64,000 bases of DNA from Gracilariopsis chorda (lineage: Eukaryota; Rhodophyta; Florideophyceae; Gracilariales; Gracilariaceae): assembly GCA_003194525.1 (NCBI GenBank), contig NBIV01000158.1, positions 62,001 to 126,000 of the forward strand, written 5' to 3'. The position numbers and the translations under genes were made by a program. Within the stretch, counting starts at the first letter, position 1. Each line of letters starts with the position of its first letter. The notes beneath the pieces were generated by a model that did not search any database, was not told the DNA's origin, and worked only from the letters and a program-made list of their open reading frames with translations. Below are positions 9,872 through 20,081 of the stretch, piece after piece.

Positions 9872-10900
9872 ATGAAGTTTCACACCAAGGCCCTGGGAGT
9901 TTGTGCGCCGAAGGACGCACCCGTCGAAGCGAAGCAGGTTGCTGACCGGGTGGTCTGTGGTGAAGACGGAGAATGGGGCTCGTCAAAGCCGAAGCCCTTG
10001 TACTTTCAACCGTCTACCGAGAGCTTGTCGATCTTTGACCAAGCTAAGAGGCAATGTGACGGGGGAGCCAGAGTTGGGAGAGGGTTGGGTTTGGGGAAGG
10101 TTTTGAGACCGGGGAGACAGATGGAGTCGGGGAGGGGCTCGGGTGCGAGAGAGGACGTGGCGTGCCCTTCAACGAAGAGCGCCGCGAGCTTTGAACCGTC
10201 TTCTGAAAGCCTAGCCATCTTCGATAAGGCGAAGCAGCAGTGTGACAAAGGCGACATGGCCTTGAGGGGGTTGAGAACATTTGGCCGGAAAAAGGCCCCA
10301 TCGTGTCCATTTGTGGGTAACGGCAGCAAGGAGGAGGCAGTCAGTGTGACAGCAGCTCCAATAGACTCTATGCTGGAAAACCGATCCTCGGCCGATACAA
10401 ATATCCAAAACGATCGGGCCCGCAATAGTGGACAGAGTGCAGCGGGGGTCCGTGGGCAAGGAAGCATCGATGCGGCGAAATGGTGTTCATTGGTGAGACA
10501 GCATCAAGCCAGCGCCAATTACTTGAGGTCGAATTGTCGGAAAGCGTTTCTCATTGCACAGAAGCGAAGCCGGCAGCCGTTCACCCCTAGGGACCGGTAC
10601 CGAAGTCCGCCTCGGAGAAGCGTGGCGTCAGCGTGCTGGGAGAGTTGGTGCACGGATGAGAAACTGTTGGCGAGCATCAGGAAAGACGTGAAGGATGCTC
10701 GGGAAAGAAAGCGTGAAATGAATATGGGAAGACGGTTCATGGGATGCTTTGCTTCGACACGACGTCTTTTTGAACGAACAACATCTTGGCTCTCGGCCAA
10801 AATACAGGGCCTGTGGAAAGGAGTGTGCCGACTCGCGAAATGGATGGTCAGCTGCAAGTTCTTATATGTTGCATGTTCCCCAAACAAGTACCGTTGGTAG
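9872..10900 (+). CDS. orphan protein with duplicated FxPSxESLxIFDxAK motif
   Basis: A 342-residue basic, hydrophilic protein. A 21-residue motif occurs twice, at residues 45-65 and 107-127, sharing F-x-P-S-x-E-S-L-x-I-F-D-x-A-K-x-Q-C-D-x-G. The spacers are rich in Gly, Arg and Lys. The C-terminal third is strongly basic (RDRYRSPPRR, ARERKRE) with a hydrophobic-aromatic tail, and no signal peptide is seen. The repeat looks like a short linear binding motif or small helix (ESLxIFDxAK) rather than a globular domain. The start is the first ATG of the frame, just after a stretch without ATG. I do not recognise the family. The internal duplication shows that the frame has been under selection, which supports it as a real gene. 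Confidence 0.6.
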   Translation: MKFHTKALGVCAPKDAPVEAKQVADRVVCGEDGEWGSSKPKPLYFQPSTESLSIFDQAKRQCDGGARVGRGLGLGKVLRPGRQMESGRGSGAREDVACPSTKSAASFEPSSESLAIFDKAKQQCDKGDMALRGLRTFGRKKAPSCPFVGNGSKEEAVSVTAAPIDSMLENRSSADTNIQNDRARNSGQSAAGVRGQGSIDAAKWCSLVRQHQASANYLRSNCRKAFLIAQKRSRQPFTPRDRYRSPPRRSVASACWESWCTDEKLLASIRKDVKDARERKREMNMGRRFMGCFASTRRLFERTTSWLSAKIQGLWKGVCRLAKWMVSCKFLYVACSPNKYRW

Positions 10901-12778
10901 CTGATGGACATAACATTGTAACAATTATTTATAAACAATCATTGCGATGATCAAGCATCCTGTGTTCGCCACTATACCTCGCAATTACTACCACGTCAAT
11001 GCAAGTTTTCATTCAGCGTTTTGAAGGAGATGTCCAAGGGTATAAGGATAACACTTATCCCAGTTCCGTTGAGTTGTTTCTAGTCAGATTTCGCTCCCGA
11101 CAGTGTGTGTGGGACAGTTGGAGCTAGTACCTCCATGTAGTTGTTGCTTGCCCTTCTACGACGGTTTTCGGCAGTGATGGGGCAGACCGGAACTACAACA
11201 GCATAAATGAAATCAAATGACCGACAGCCCCTACATCTCTATTGGAACCGAGGGGTTTAGTCCTGTCCATGGTCGCCGCAAAGGGCCGTTGAACATCTAT
11301 GTCACTGTCAAGCTCATTCGGATTTATGACGCGGTCACGAGCGAGATCATTGTGCCGTGAATGTTTCATCTTCTGCTTTCATGTTGCATGGAAGAAGCAG
11401 AGCTGCTCGAGATGAGGCAAAAGAGGTACTCAACACCGCTAGGGACTTCCCCGATGCACATACGTGCACACTTACATATTGTCAGACAGTAGACTTTCCC
11501 TGGAAGAACCGGCCTCTCGAAGCAGTATCGTTCCCCCTAGGATACTCTGGCCTGTCTGTGTTCTGCACACGCTAGTGCTGTAACTTATTGGAGCCTCACC
11601 CTCTAAAACCACGATCAGCTGAAGGGATTATACATGATTCCTGGATAATTGAGATAGATAGGCACATGCTGATCCGCCCTCAAGAGGTGGGCCCGTATTC
11701 CCCCTGGCCGGGTAAGGGAAGCGAAATGGATTTGCAGCTGGGTCTCCAAGGGAGATCAACACTCAACCGATCTAATGAGCTAGAGAGGGTTGTACCCTTC
11801 GTAACTGTGATTCGTGTGATTCCCAGACAAATTAATTGGATAGGGTTAAGCTGTATCTAATACATTCGGAGTTGTATCTACGAAGGGTTGAGTCTCACGG
11901 GGGCTTGGCCTTGCTGTTTGTATGGGTTAGATCGACAGCACATGCGCGGAAGGGTTTTGAGATGAAGTCACCATTATTCTTCTCAAGTCCTTGTTCGCGT
12001 ATATCCTTAATTGTTTGGGGCAGTAGCTGAGCTGGTAGCACCAAACAAGGCAAGCACTTCGGCAGAAGTGAAATGCAAAACAGACCGTTCTAGGTAGAAG
12101 AAAGAGCTCCTCCCGGGGTGGGCAGAGGCAGGGTAGGAATATGAAGGATAGCCAAACAAGCGAAGCTAGATAAACCAGATATCTTGTTGAGGCAGAACGT
12201 GAGCTTTCAACGGACTATTTTGCTTGGAAATAGCAGAGTAAGAGAAGAAGGAATCATCACAATCTGGTGGTACTGTACTATGGTTAGTTGGAAGGCTCTT
12301 GTTTGGAAGCTATAAACTTTCGTCAGATAACAAACAAACACGGCACTCCGACGATTTGCATTCCATGCTGTCATCACCACGGCTGTTGCGCGAGTCAAAG
12401 CTCGAACAAAGCATCTTCTTTGAGCCTCGAAAGTCGAATAATTTTACTCTGTTGTACTCTTGGGCAAACCAACGTTTCGGGTTGCTCCAAGGTCGTCATC
12501 ACAAGGACAGGGAACCTGCAACTTGTGGCAACAACAGATCGCGGTTTCATAAGGCCAAGATTTGCTACGGAAGGGTAACTTTACGTCATTCAGAGCGGCC
12601 GTGGGTGTATGACATGCATTGTTCAGTAAAATTTAATCCTGAGCAAGACACCTGTAAGGGATGAAGACCTTGCTACAGTACCTTCAGGCAGTACACCGAT
12701 GGCACCTGACGGTAGGCGGAGTTTAGTTCCTGGGCTGCATCCCGTTCAGACGAAACCCACGCCAAGACGAATCGACAG
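10901..12778. other. intergenic, nothing recognised
   Basis: About 1.9 kb without a supportable gene. Frames are short. A tRNA A-box-like string (TAGCTGAGCTGG, about 12025) has no matching B box. The final 100 bases form the leader of the hydrolase gene at 12779. Confidence 0.55.
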
Positions 12779-13873
12779 ATGAGCAGCGAATTTTCCACTG
12801 CGCGAGCTCGGGTCTTAACCAACGGCTCGCACCGTGCAAGCGTTTCATCTTTCGTACCGCCAGTGGCAAGAATGAGTATCCCCAAACCTGCGCTAGCTCA
12901 GCCCAATGAGTTTGTCATTTTGGGCTCAGGCGTTTCCACGTCAGTTCCAAAGATCAACTGCATCATTCGTCCTTCCGACGAAGGTGTTTGTCAAGTTTGC
13001 CGACATGCCTTCGAAAATCCGTTCTCAAAAGAACGCCGAAACAATGTATGTGCGCTTGTGCGCCACTCCGGGAAAACAGTTCTCATCGATTGTGGAAAGA
13101 CGATGCGTGATTCTACTATGCGCCAATTTCCAAAGCTTGGGGTTCGCGATGTGGATGCTATTGTGCTCACTCACGGTCACGCAGATGCTGTCTTGGGCTT
13201 GGATGACGCCAGAGACTTGCAACGAGGGCCCACAAGACACATGGAGAACGGTCGAGCGGTTTGGCGCGGGCCAGCACCGACTCCGGTGTACTTGAATGAA
13301 GAAACTATGGAAGTGTGTAGGCGCGTATTTCCGTACCTAATGCCGCGCAGCGAGGCCACTAAGAACGGCCAGCACATAAAGAAAGACATCCCAAGACGGG
13401 TAGCATCATTGGATTGGAAAGTGTTTGGTGAAAGTCATTATCTGAAACCTTTCTATCCTATAAAAGGCGCAGGGATTCAGCTTACTCCGATAAAGATGTG
13501 GCATGGCGGGGATTATGTGTGCATGGGGTATCTAATACGAATGGAAGAAAGCCCAGGTACGAAGGAGAAGGTTATCGCTTATCTTAGCGACCTGCATGCA
13601 CTCCCCGACGAATCCATGCGCTTTCTCAAACGCCAGCCGAGGATAGACCTCCTTGTAGTTGATTTGCTCGCAAATGGACAGAATGCTTCACATCTGAATC
13701 GCGAAGAAGCAGTAAACCTTGTTCGCGAATTGCGCCCATTAGAGGCTGTTGCGGTAGGCATGACCTGCTCAGTTGGATTTCACGAGGTAGTCAACGGGGA
13801 GTTAGCTATACTCGAAAAAACGGAAGGAATCCGATTCAGACTGGCATATGATGGAGAGAGGTTTCCGTGTTGA
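12779..13873 (+). CDS. metallo-beta-lactamase-fold hydrolase
   Basis: A 364-residue protein of the metallo-beta-lactamase superfamily. The fold begins at VILGSG (residue 46). The metal-binding motif is T131-H132-G-H134-A-D136-A-V-L-G-L-D-D, the variant with Ala in place of the second-site His that I recall from plant homologs of the PhnP-like group. Later strands are visible as IAYLSDL and LLVVDLL, followed by a SHLNREEAV helix and a C-terminal YDGERFP. C71/C74 with nearby H76 might form a small extra metal site (CQVCRHAF). The first 40 residues are Ser/Arg-rich without acidic residues after residue 5, compatible with an organelle targeting peptide; a second Met at residue 32 could be an alternative cytosolic start. 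Substrate unknown; phosphodiester hydrolysis is a family-level guess. Confidence 0.85.
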   Translation: MSSEFSTARARVLTNGSHRASVSSFVPPVARMSIPKPALAQPNEFVILGSGVSTSVPKINCIIRPSDEGVCQVCRHAFENPFSKERRNNVCALVRHSGKTVLIDCGKTMRDSTMRQFPKLGVRDVDAIVLTHGHADAVLGLDDARDLQRGPTRHMENGRAVWRGPAPTPVYLNEETMEVCRRVFPYLMPRSEATKNGQHIKKDIPRRVASLDWKVFGESHYLKPFYPIKGAGIQLTPIKMWHGGDYVCMGYLIRMEESPGTKEKVIAYLSDLHALPDESMRFLKRQPRIDLLVVDLLANGQNASHLNREEAVNLVRELRPLEAVAVGMTCSVGFHEVVNGELAILEKTEGIRFRLAYDGERFPC

Positions 13874-14518
13874 GCCGAAGCGTTCACTGATCGTCGTCGG
13901 GGCTTCTAGCAAAGGAGTGTGAAAACCTGATGGCTATAGTCGGCTTCTTTGAGAAGCTTGGAGATATCAAGAGAGACGCGTTGCTTGTTTTGGTCCATTG
14001 GATGTATAGAGTGAATATTTGGTAGAACAAAGACGGATTGATGTTACGCCCTTCGGTTTGATGTGACGAAACTGGTCTCATCAAACAAAAGCGTTACATG
14101 CACTAACTTGAAAGAGAGCGAGAGAGAGCTTCTTTTGAAACTGCCGAGGGGGCCTACGGGTCCCCTTGATCCCCAGAGCAGTAGGGAGTCTTACTTGAAA
14201 GAGCGGTTCCTGAAGATCGCAAAACGCGAACAGGAGACAGGAGCTCCCAACAGGAGCAAAGTGTCTTCAAGATGTGACGTACAAGTCTTGCAATTTAACG
14301 TCTTACATAGTGGCAGTTGCTGATTGCACGTGAGTGTCACGGTGCGCATAATAACAATACTACGCGGTACTTGTTCTGCATTCGCGTTGAGGATAAGAAA
14401 ACTGATTCCTCGTTTTGCTTTCGCGCGTATTTAGAGTTTGTTTTAGACATAACGAAGAACGTTGGGGTAGTGAGCGTCGCTTCTCTGCGCTTCAGAGTGG
14501 CTGGTGTAAAGTATTCAA
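13874..14518. other. intergenic
   Basis: Space between two same-strand genes. An 86-codon frame at 14063-14323 is hydrophilic but unsupported and was not called. The last 60 bases carry the leader of the membrane protein gene. Confidence 0.5.
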
Positions 14519-15875
14519 ATGGATTTTTCTCAAGCAGTTGTTGACGAAAGACCATCCCGATCTCTTCGAGTGAAGTCGCCGCAGATGGTACGAATACCCC
14601 CGGCACCTACAGGACATCTAGTGTTGCCCAGCAGTGATACGTTCTCCCCCATTTCATCCTCTGTGGAACAGGAACATGTGCATCAAATCCCGGTTACAGT
14701 CGAACAGCCATCACGTCCACGTGATTCTGACCAAAAAGAACGTGTTGGACTACGTGAACCAACTAGAGAGGTCCAAACATCGCGCAGTACGCTTTCCCTC
14801 GTTCTGGGAGGCCTCTCGAGAGATCCGCCACTCTTTGTGAGACGACGAACAACTGAAAGTGAGCAGGGTAATGAGGAGGAGAAAGCCGCAGCAGCAACGG
14901 CATTGGAATTAGCAATCATGGGAAGTGCACTTGTGCTAACTTTGTGTCTGCAGGTTCAGGAAGTCGTCGGTGGTAGAGGTGGTTTCGATAACATCACACA
15001 AGCCACTGAGGCGCAATACTTGTTTGTTGGTACCTCCGCCCTGTCTTTCGCTTTTGGATTCTATTCGATCGTCACAGCAGCTGTCATGTTGCAGTCCATT
15101 GTATCCACCCCAAGCATGTAAGTTGGACACATCATTCCACCGGAGCTGTGACACGCGAGGCAAACGCGAGTACCGTCCGTGCATCACAGTCTTGCGATCT
15201 ATGGGCACATGAGGGTATAGCATTCGAGGCATATCTTTGAACCCGACCGTTGCGTCGATCCAATTTCAGCGTGTCCCACTTCTACTTCTCATGACTGCGG
15301 TACAGATAAGGGATGCTAACGAGATCTACGTGTTGTTGATTTGTTGTTCCAAATCTGTGTTTTTTGCGCGGTGGGTCTTCTGGCTTAGACACACGCGACC
15401 AATGTTGAAGAAGCTCTCCGGTTGGATCCATGCGCCACGTCTATGCACGCTTGCCGCAGCAGGCTGCTTAGGAATTACCACGTTGATAGCGTTCTTCCTA
15501 GGGATAGAGAAAAATGTATCTATTTTGGGAGCCGTAGTGACTGGCATTGGAATCACTTTGACGGCCGTTGCAACCGCATCCATCTTAAGACTGCTAGCTG
15601 ATTTTGATCCCAAAGATGCACCCTGCGACACACACCCGCAACAACGCGTAGAGACGGTGGACAAACGCGATGACAAGACCGATGAAGATGGTGTCAGCGC
15701 GTCCAGCAAGGACCCGACGCACGGAAGTTGCACGTCGGCGTTCATTCCCGAACAGGAGTATCTCAAGCGTGTGGGAGAAGAGTTTGGGAATGCAACTTAT
15801 CGGCAGGCATGTATGAAGCCTTTCAGTGAGGCTTCTCGAACAACCACAGGCACGACTGCAGTACATGACAAGTGA
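14519..15875 (+). CDS. four-span membrane protein, two exons
   Basis: Proposed structure is exon 1 at 14519-15117 and exon 2 at 15389-15875, with a 271-bp intron. The donor is AGCAT|GTAAGT and the acceptor GGCTTAG|ACAC. The join restores an Ile codon and keeps the frame open. Residues 1-120 are a soluble, Ser/Pro-rich region. Two hydrophobic spans lie at the end of exon 1 (around LELAIMGSALVLTLCL and FVGTSALSFAFGFYS) and two in exon 2 (around LGITTLIAFFLGI and GIGITLTAVATASIL), ahead of a hydrophilic tail. Without splicing, the first frame stops three bases after the donor. Other nearby AGs at 15269 and 15305 are out of phase. The arrangement of hydrophilic arm plus two hairpins is not one I can name. 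Topology and splice choice are inference; the coding nature is well supported by the phase match. Confidence 0.6.
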
Positions 15876-16441
15876 CGTACCCCTCGTAGACTATAAGGCT
15901 TACAACAACGATAAGACATACAGTCTATACTCCCGTTATTTCGTGAAATAGCTACAGCTGTACGCTATTCGTAGGAACTCCAACGACACTACATCCACGA
16001 AGGGTTTGTACAACACGGTGGAGACGATAGAAGCATAATGCCAGAAGAAGAAAATCGATAAACACACACACCCGCACACATATACACAGAGACACTCATC
16101 CACAAGCCTGCGATATACATCAACAACTTCCTTACAAGAACAAAAAAAAACCGCAACACATTTCCCCCTAAGAGCTTTTTCTTTTTTATGTACACCAGAA
16201 CGAAAAGAGAAACAAAATGGTACGGAGGGAAAGAGAGAGAAGGAAAGAAAGAACGAAGAAAGAAAGTAGCATACTGGCGCGAAACTCGTTGGCGGAAGAA
16301 GTTGAAAAAAAGGGGAGGGGTCAGGAGAGCGGTACGGGAGGAAGCAGACAATTATAGAAACAGAAGCGATAGAGCCGATGAAACAACAAAGTGTGGAGAA
16401 CCACCAAAAAAAGAAGGCAACAGAAGGTACAACACATAAAA
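15876..16441. other. convergent 3' space with purine tract
   Basis: Tail-to-tail spacer between the membrane protein gene and the MADS-box gene. About 16200-16320 is nearly pure purine on the plus strand (AAAGAGAGAGAAGG-type), which is a pyrimidine tract on the MADS coding strand and probably lies in that gene's 3' UTR. Confidence 0.6.
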
Positions 16442-18442
16442 TCAAAAAGTTCCTCCAACGCGTTGACGTGCCGATGGTTGAGATTGCGAAACGTCCAGAC
16501 CTTCTATTCGATCCGAAGTAGGCCGTTTGCCAAGCGTAGATGACGCGAACGGAGTGATAGATGTAGATACATGCGGATGTTGACCGACCGGTGTGGGCGG
16601 CGCAGTATTCAGATGTGGAGGCGGTTGCGCGGCTGAAGGTACATTTGTAGACGACAACGGTGGCAAAAAACCCGTACTAGTCGGGCTAGGCAGTGGTTGA
16701 TACGGAGTAGAAGAGGGTAAACCTGTCGGTAAACCAGTAATGCCTTTTGGGGTAGCCAACGGATCTGGAAACTCGCTAGGGTTGTGGTGGGGCGTGTCAA
16801 GAAACGCTGCGGGATATGCTTCTGTTGGCGGAGCTGTTCCCGGGGTTCGCGCACTGTGAAGCGGGGCCATTGTAATGACATTCGAAGGAGTAACAGCAGT
16901 AGAAGCAGCGACAGCAGAAGTAGCACCAGTAGGAGATGATGACGGAACGGCTGAAGAGGAAGGCACATGCGGCCCCCACGTGGAGAGTCGGGATGGGTGG
17001 GATTGCTGAGGTGCTGACGAGGAGGGCTTAGCGCTTTCAGGAGAATGTTGAGAATGCAAGTGGGATGCGAGTTGAGAGGAGGGAACAACGACAGACGACG
17101 CGCAAACATTCGGTAATTGAAAACGTAACTTGGCCTTGTACTTTTGTTTAAGGCCTGCGGGGGTCTGCTGCATGGAGGCGGAGATGGTGTCGTTTTGGTT
17201 GCCGTTGTGGTCGTCGGAGGTAGGATTTGTGGTGAGGTGGTTGGTGAAATTGTGCGATGGCGGTGGCGGTGGTGCTGCAGGAATGGATGGTAAATGTTGA
17301 TGTGGTTGTTGCGATTGTTGATGTTGCTGCGGTGGAGGCGGGTGTGGTTCGGGCTGTTGTTTTACCATTGGCGAGGGCGCAACCGGGGTGGGAGGGCGGT
17401 CTGGACGCAATGGCTGGTACAGAGTGGAAGACGACTGATGCTGGTTTCGCGGACTGGTCATGAGCACTTCCCTTGGGCTTATAAGAGCCGGGCCGGGGAA
17501 GGGGGCGCGCGGGCTTGGGAGTGGGTTTCGCGGGCTGACGAGCGAGGCGTTGTGTTGGGGCTCTATAGTTAGTGGGGGCCGAGGGGTAGATAGCGATTGC
17601 GAGGCAACGGATGGAACGGCAACAGCAGCAGCTGCGGCGGCTGCAGCAGCTGCCACGGCGGGCGGTTGGGTGTGCGATAGTGGGTAGGCAGTGGAGTGGA
17701 GGTGGGAGGGCGTATGCTTTTGGGGGGGGATGGGTGCAACTCGCGCGGATGGGTGATAGGGAAGGGGGTCGGGGTTTGGTGGGATGGAGGGTTGTTGCGG
17801 GTAGACTGCGGGGGGGCGTGGTGGACGGGAGGAGGGTGTGGAAGACGGAGTGGAGGACTGCGCGAGCGGGGGCGCGGGGTGGGTTTGCGTTTGTTGTGAT
17901 TGTTGTTGTTGTTGTGGCTGTTGTTGGAGTTGTTGTTGATGCTGTTGGTGTTGTTGTTGTTGATGCTGTTGGTGCTGTTGGTGCTGTTGGTGCTGTTGGT
18001 GTGGTTGCGGTTGAGGTGGAGGCTGCCATTGGGCGGGTGGAGAAGAGTAGGGGACGGGATGGTGGTGAGGCGGTGCGACGGGGGCGCGGGCGGAGACGGC
18101 GGGGGCAGCGCGGGCAGCGGCGGCAGCGATATGATGGCGGTTTGCGTTAGGGCTCTGTCGCTGTGTATTGACGTTGGAGTTGAAATTGTGGTTGTTGCGG
18201 GACTCGACTTCACCGTCAAAGGCGGCGAGTCGGGTGAGAGTGGCGGCGAGATCATTACTGCAGTAGTCGTAGAGACGGTGCTGACCGTTGATATGGTTGA
18301 AGATAATGACGGCGATCTCAGCGTCACAGAGCACGGAAAGTTCCATAGCCTTCTTGAGAAGGCCATTTCGGCGCTTTGTGAAGGTTACTTGTCGATTGCG
18401 GACGTCCTCGATACGCTCGATGCGGATCTTCTTACGGCCCAT
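16442..18442 (-). CDS. MEF2-type MADS-box transcription factor
   Basis: A 666-residue nuclear DNA-binding protein. Residues 1-57 are a canonical MADS domain ([33 protein letters not shown]). Residues 58-90 (LYDYCSNDL ... ESRNNHNF) match the MEF2-specific extension, so this is the type II/MEF2-like class. The rest is disordered: a His/Gln repeat at residues 144-187 encoded by CAA/CAG/CAC triplets, an Ala run near residue 270, and Pro/Ser-rich stretches, as in activation domains. The frame is open a further 76 codons upstream, but those are Pro/His-rich leader. The ATG directly before GRKK is the family start and is chosen. A 24-base C run (coding strand) lies about 125 bases upstream of the ATG. 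It shares a divergent CpG-rich promoter with the Cys-rich gene at 19085. Confidence 0.92.
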   Translation of the reverse strand: MGRKKIRIERIEDVRNRQVTFTKRRNGLLKKAMELSVLCDAEIAVIIFNHINGQHRLYDYCSNDLAATLTRLAAFDGEVESRNNHNFNSNVNTQRQSPNANRHHIAAAAARAAPAVSARAPVAPPHHHPVPYSSPPAQWQPPPQPQPHQQHQQHQQHQQHQQQQHQQHQQQLQQQPQQQQQSQQTQTHPAPPLAQSSTPSSTPSSRPPRPPAVYPQQPSIPPNPDPLPYHPSARVAPIPPQKHTPSHLHSTAYPLSHTQPPAVAAAAAAAAAAVAVPSVASQSLSTPRPPLTIEPQHNASLVSPRNPLPSPRAPFPGPALISPREVLMTSPRNQHQSSSTLYQPLRPDRPPTPVAPSPMVKQQPEPHPPPPQQHQQSQQPHQHLPSIPAAPPPPPSHNFTNHLTTNPTSDDHNGNQNDTISASMQQTPAGLKQKYKAKLRFQLPNVCASSVVVPSSQLASHLHSQHSPESAKPSSSAPQQSHPSRLSTWGPHVPSSSAVPSSSPTGATSAVAASTAVTPSNVITMAPLHSARTPGTAPPTEAYPAAFLDTPHHNPSEFPDPLATPKGITGLPTGLPSSTPYQPLPSPTSTGFLPPLSSTNVPSAAQPPPHLNTAPPTPVGQHPHVSTSITPFASSTLGKRPTSDRIEGLDVSQSQPSARQRVGGTF

Positions 18443-19084
18443 TGCGGGATAAGAGGACGGGGAAAGCGTAGAGGCGGGGGGAAGCGTGTGCGTGTGGGGA
18501 GGTGGGAAGTGTGGGAGGAGTTGTGAAGGGGGGTTTGTTTGGGGGGGGGGTTGTTTGGGAGGGAAGGGGGGGGGGGGGGGGGGGGGGGGTGGGGGGTGTG
18601 GAGTGTGTGCGGAGAAGTTGTGTGTGAGGATATTAAGGTGCGGGCGACGCGCGCCGTGCGGGTGGCGCACGTAGCACGCGCGCGCAAATTCGCGCCAAAA
18701 CAGAGCGAGAGCGCGTGGTGGTGATGGTGGTGGTGGGAGCGAGCGCTTACAGCTGCAGTGGGGCGACGGGTACGTTGCACGCGCTGCGCGCAGTACACAG
18801 TAGACGCACGCGGCGGCTGCGTGTTGCGGCGCTGGTGTGCGTGCGTGTGCGTGCGTGTGCGTGCGTGCGTGTGCGTGCCTCTTCCGAATTACAGCGCCCC
18901 TTCATTCTGCGCGCGTTTGCGTTGCTCATCATCGCTCCGCGTGGCTCGCCCCTCGTCCGCCCTCGCCGCCCGCGTCTGCCGCTGCCGCTGCCGCTGCCGC
19001 TGCCGACGCTCCCCGACCCGATAACATTGCCCGGATACCGCAAAGCCTCTTCGTGCTCCGCTCTCCCCGCCGCGCTCCACCCCC
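18443..19084. promoter_or_regulatory. divergent CpG-rich promoter region, MADS / Cys-rich gene
   Basis: Head-to-head spacer of 642 bp. It contains a G24 run (18566-18589), a GCGCGC-rich block (18640-18700), an E2F-like GCGCCAAAAC (about 18692-18701), a TGCGTG microsatellite (about 18837-18880) and a CTGCCG hexamer run (about 18976-19003). No clear TATA box is seen for either gene. Confidence 0.6.
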
Positions 19085-19625
19085 ATGGACGACCAACAGC
19101 TCAAGCACTCCGTCAAGCGCGCCGTGGGTAACGCCCTCGCCGACGAGCCCGGACATCTGTGCATGCAAACCCGCTGTCAGGATATCGTCCCGCGCATTCT
19201 GGCAACCGTCTGCAAGTAAGTGCAACCACCACCCCCCCTCCCGCCGTACCCCGCCCCCCCCGATCCCAAACTCACGCATGCAAAACCCACGCAGAGAGGC
19301 AGCGCGAGGTAAACAGGCGCGAGCGCTTTGCAAGCCGTTATTGCAAAGCTGTCAATCCGATCCAACAGCTCGTTCCAACTGCTCAAAACGCTGTGCGCGT
19401 TACTTCGAAGCGCAACCGCTCAACTTGAAACAATGCATTTCCGATTGCAATCTCGCCCGTTGTAGACTGCATCCCCCGTACGATACCTGCGTCGCGCGGC
19501 ACACCCTACTGCATGTGCTGCAGTGTGTGCAGAACGGCCCCGCTAGGCAAACTGCTCAACAATGTTTGAAAACCAGATGTTCACTGCAGGTCAATGAGTC
19601 CGCTTCTTTCGTACCTCACTCGTGA
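19085..19625 (+). CDS. small Cys-rich protein, two exons
   Basis: Exon 1 is 19085-19215 and exon 2 is 19295-19625, separated by a 79-bp C-rich intron (donor CAA|GTAAGT, acceptor ACGCAG|AGAG). The phase matches and restores a Lys codon. The product has 153 residues with about 15 cysteines, many in pairs spaced 3-7 residues apart (SNCSKRC, LKQCISDCNLARC, CLKTRC). There is no signal peptide and the N-terminus is acidic-basic (MDDQQLKHSVKRA), so the cysteines more likely bind metal or belong to an intermembrane-space or twin-Cys-type fold than to a secreted one. That is inference, and no classical twin CX9C pair is obvious. Family not recognised. Confidence 0.6.
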
Positions 19626-20081
19626 TCCATCTGTAACTTATATCAATACATACCTTCGCCATCTTGTGCAACCTTTCTAGCCCTTCATTGCGCCCTTGTG
19701 CATTTCTGTGGTCCACTTCGCTTCAGCTCACCACTCGTGCATGCCCAAACAGCCATCGCCGTGGCCACGTGGCCCAGAGCGTCTTCTTTGGATCACAGAT
19801 CCACATCTGCGCGCACGCTTCTGGATAGATCCAAAAGCCATGTCACCTGCTACCACAAACATTCCCACCAATCACAGCCGTCGCCGCCCCCCCCGGCATC
19901 ATTGAGAGCCCCCACCACTATCGCCGCCGACCCGTCCCCAATTTGATCCGTGCCCTCGTTCCCGCTTTGCGCCGTCGACCGACGTCCGCCCTCCTTCCCT
20001 CCCCCCCCCCCCCCTCCGCCTCCTTGCCCTCGCCACCAACTCAGCCAGCACCTCTTTCGTCTTCCCCTGCCCCACCGAGCA
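19626..20081. promoter_or_regulatory. promoter and C-rich leader of cpn60
   Basis: A 456-bp same-strand spacer. The last 130 bases are strongly pyrimidine-rich on the coding strand, with a C14 run at 20001-20014 and several CTCC/CCTC clusters before the ATG. No TATA box was identified. Confidence 0.5.

Noticed and set aside
12018-12060. tRNA-like A-box string TAGCTGAGCTGG with GGTAGCAC
   Set aside because: No cloverleaf closes around it and no B box (GGTTCRANNCC) follows at tRNA spacing.
14063-14323. 86-codon frame with ESYLKERFLKIAKREQE
   Set aside because: Hydrophilic and plausible but without a domain, a good start context or a splice partner; left uncalled.
17148-18366. Long frames on both strands across the MADS-box gene
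   Set aside because: They are shadows of the CAA/CAG/CCA-rich coding sequence; their Thr/Pro/Ser or Leu-rich translations show no domain.
18443-18670. 76 extra in-frame codons upstream of the MADS ATG
   Set aside because: Pro/His-rich translation of the C-run leader; MADS factors of this class begin at MGRKK.
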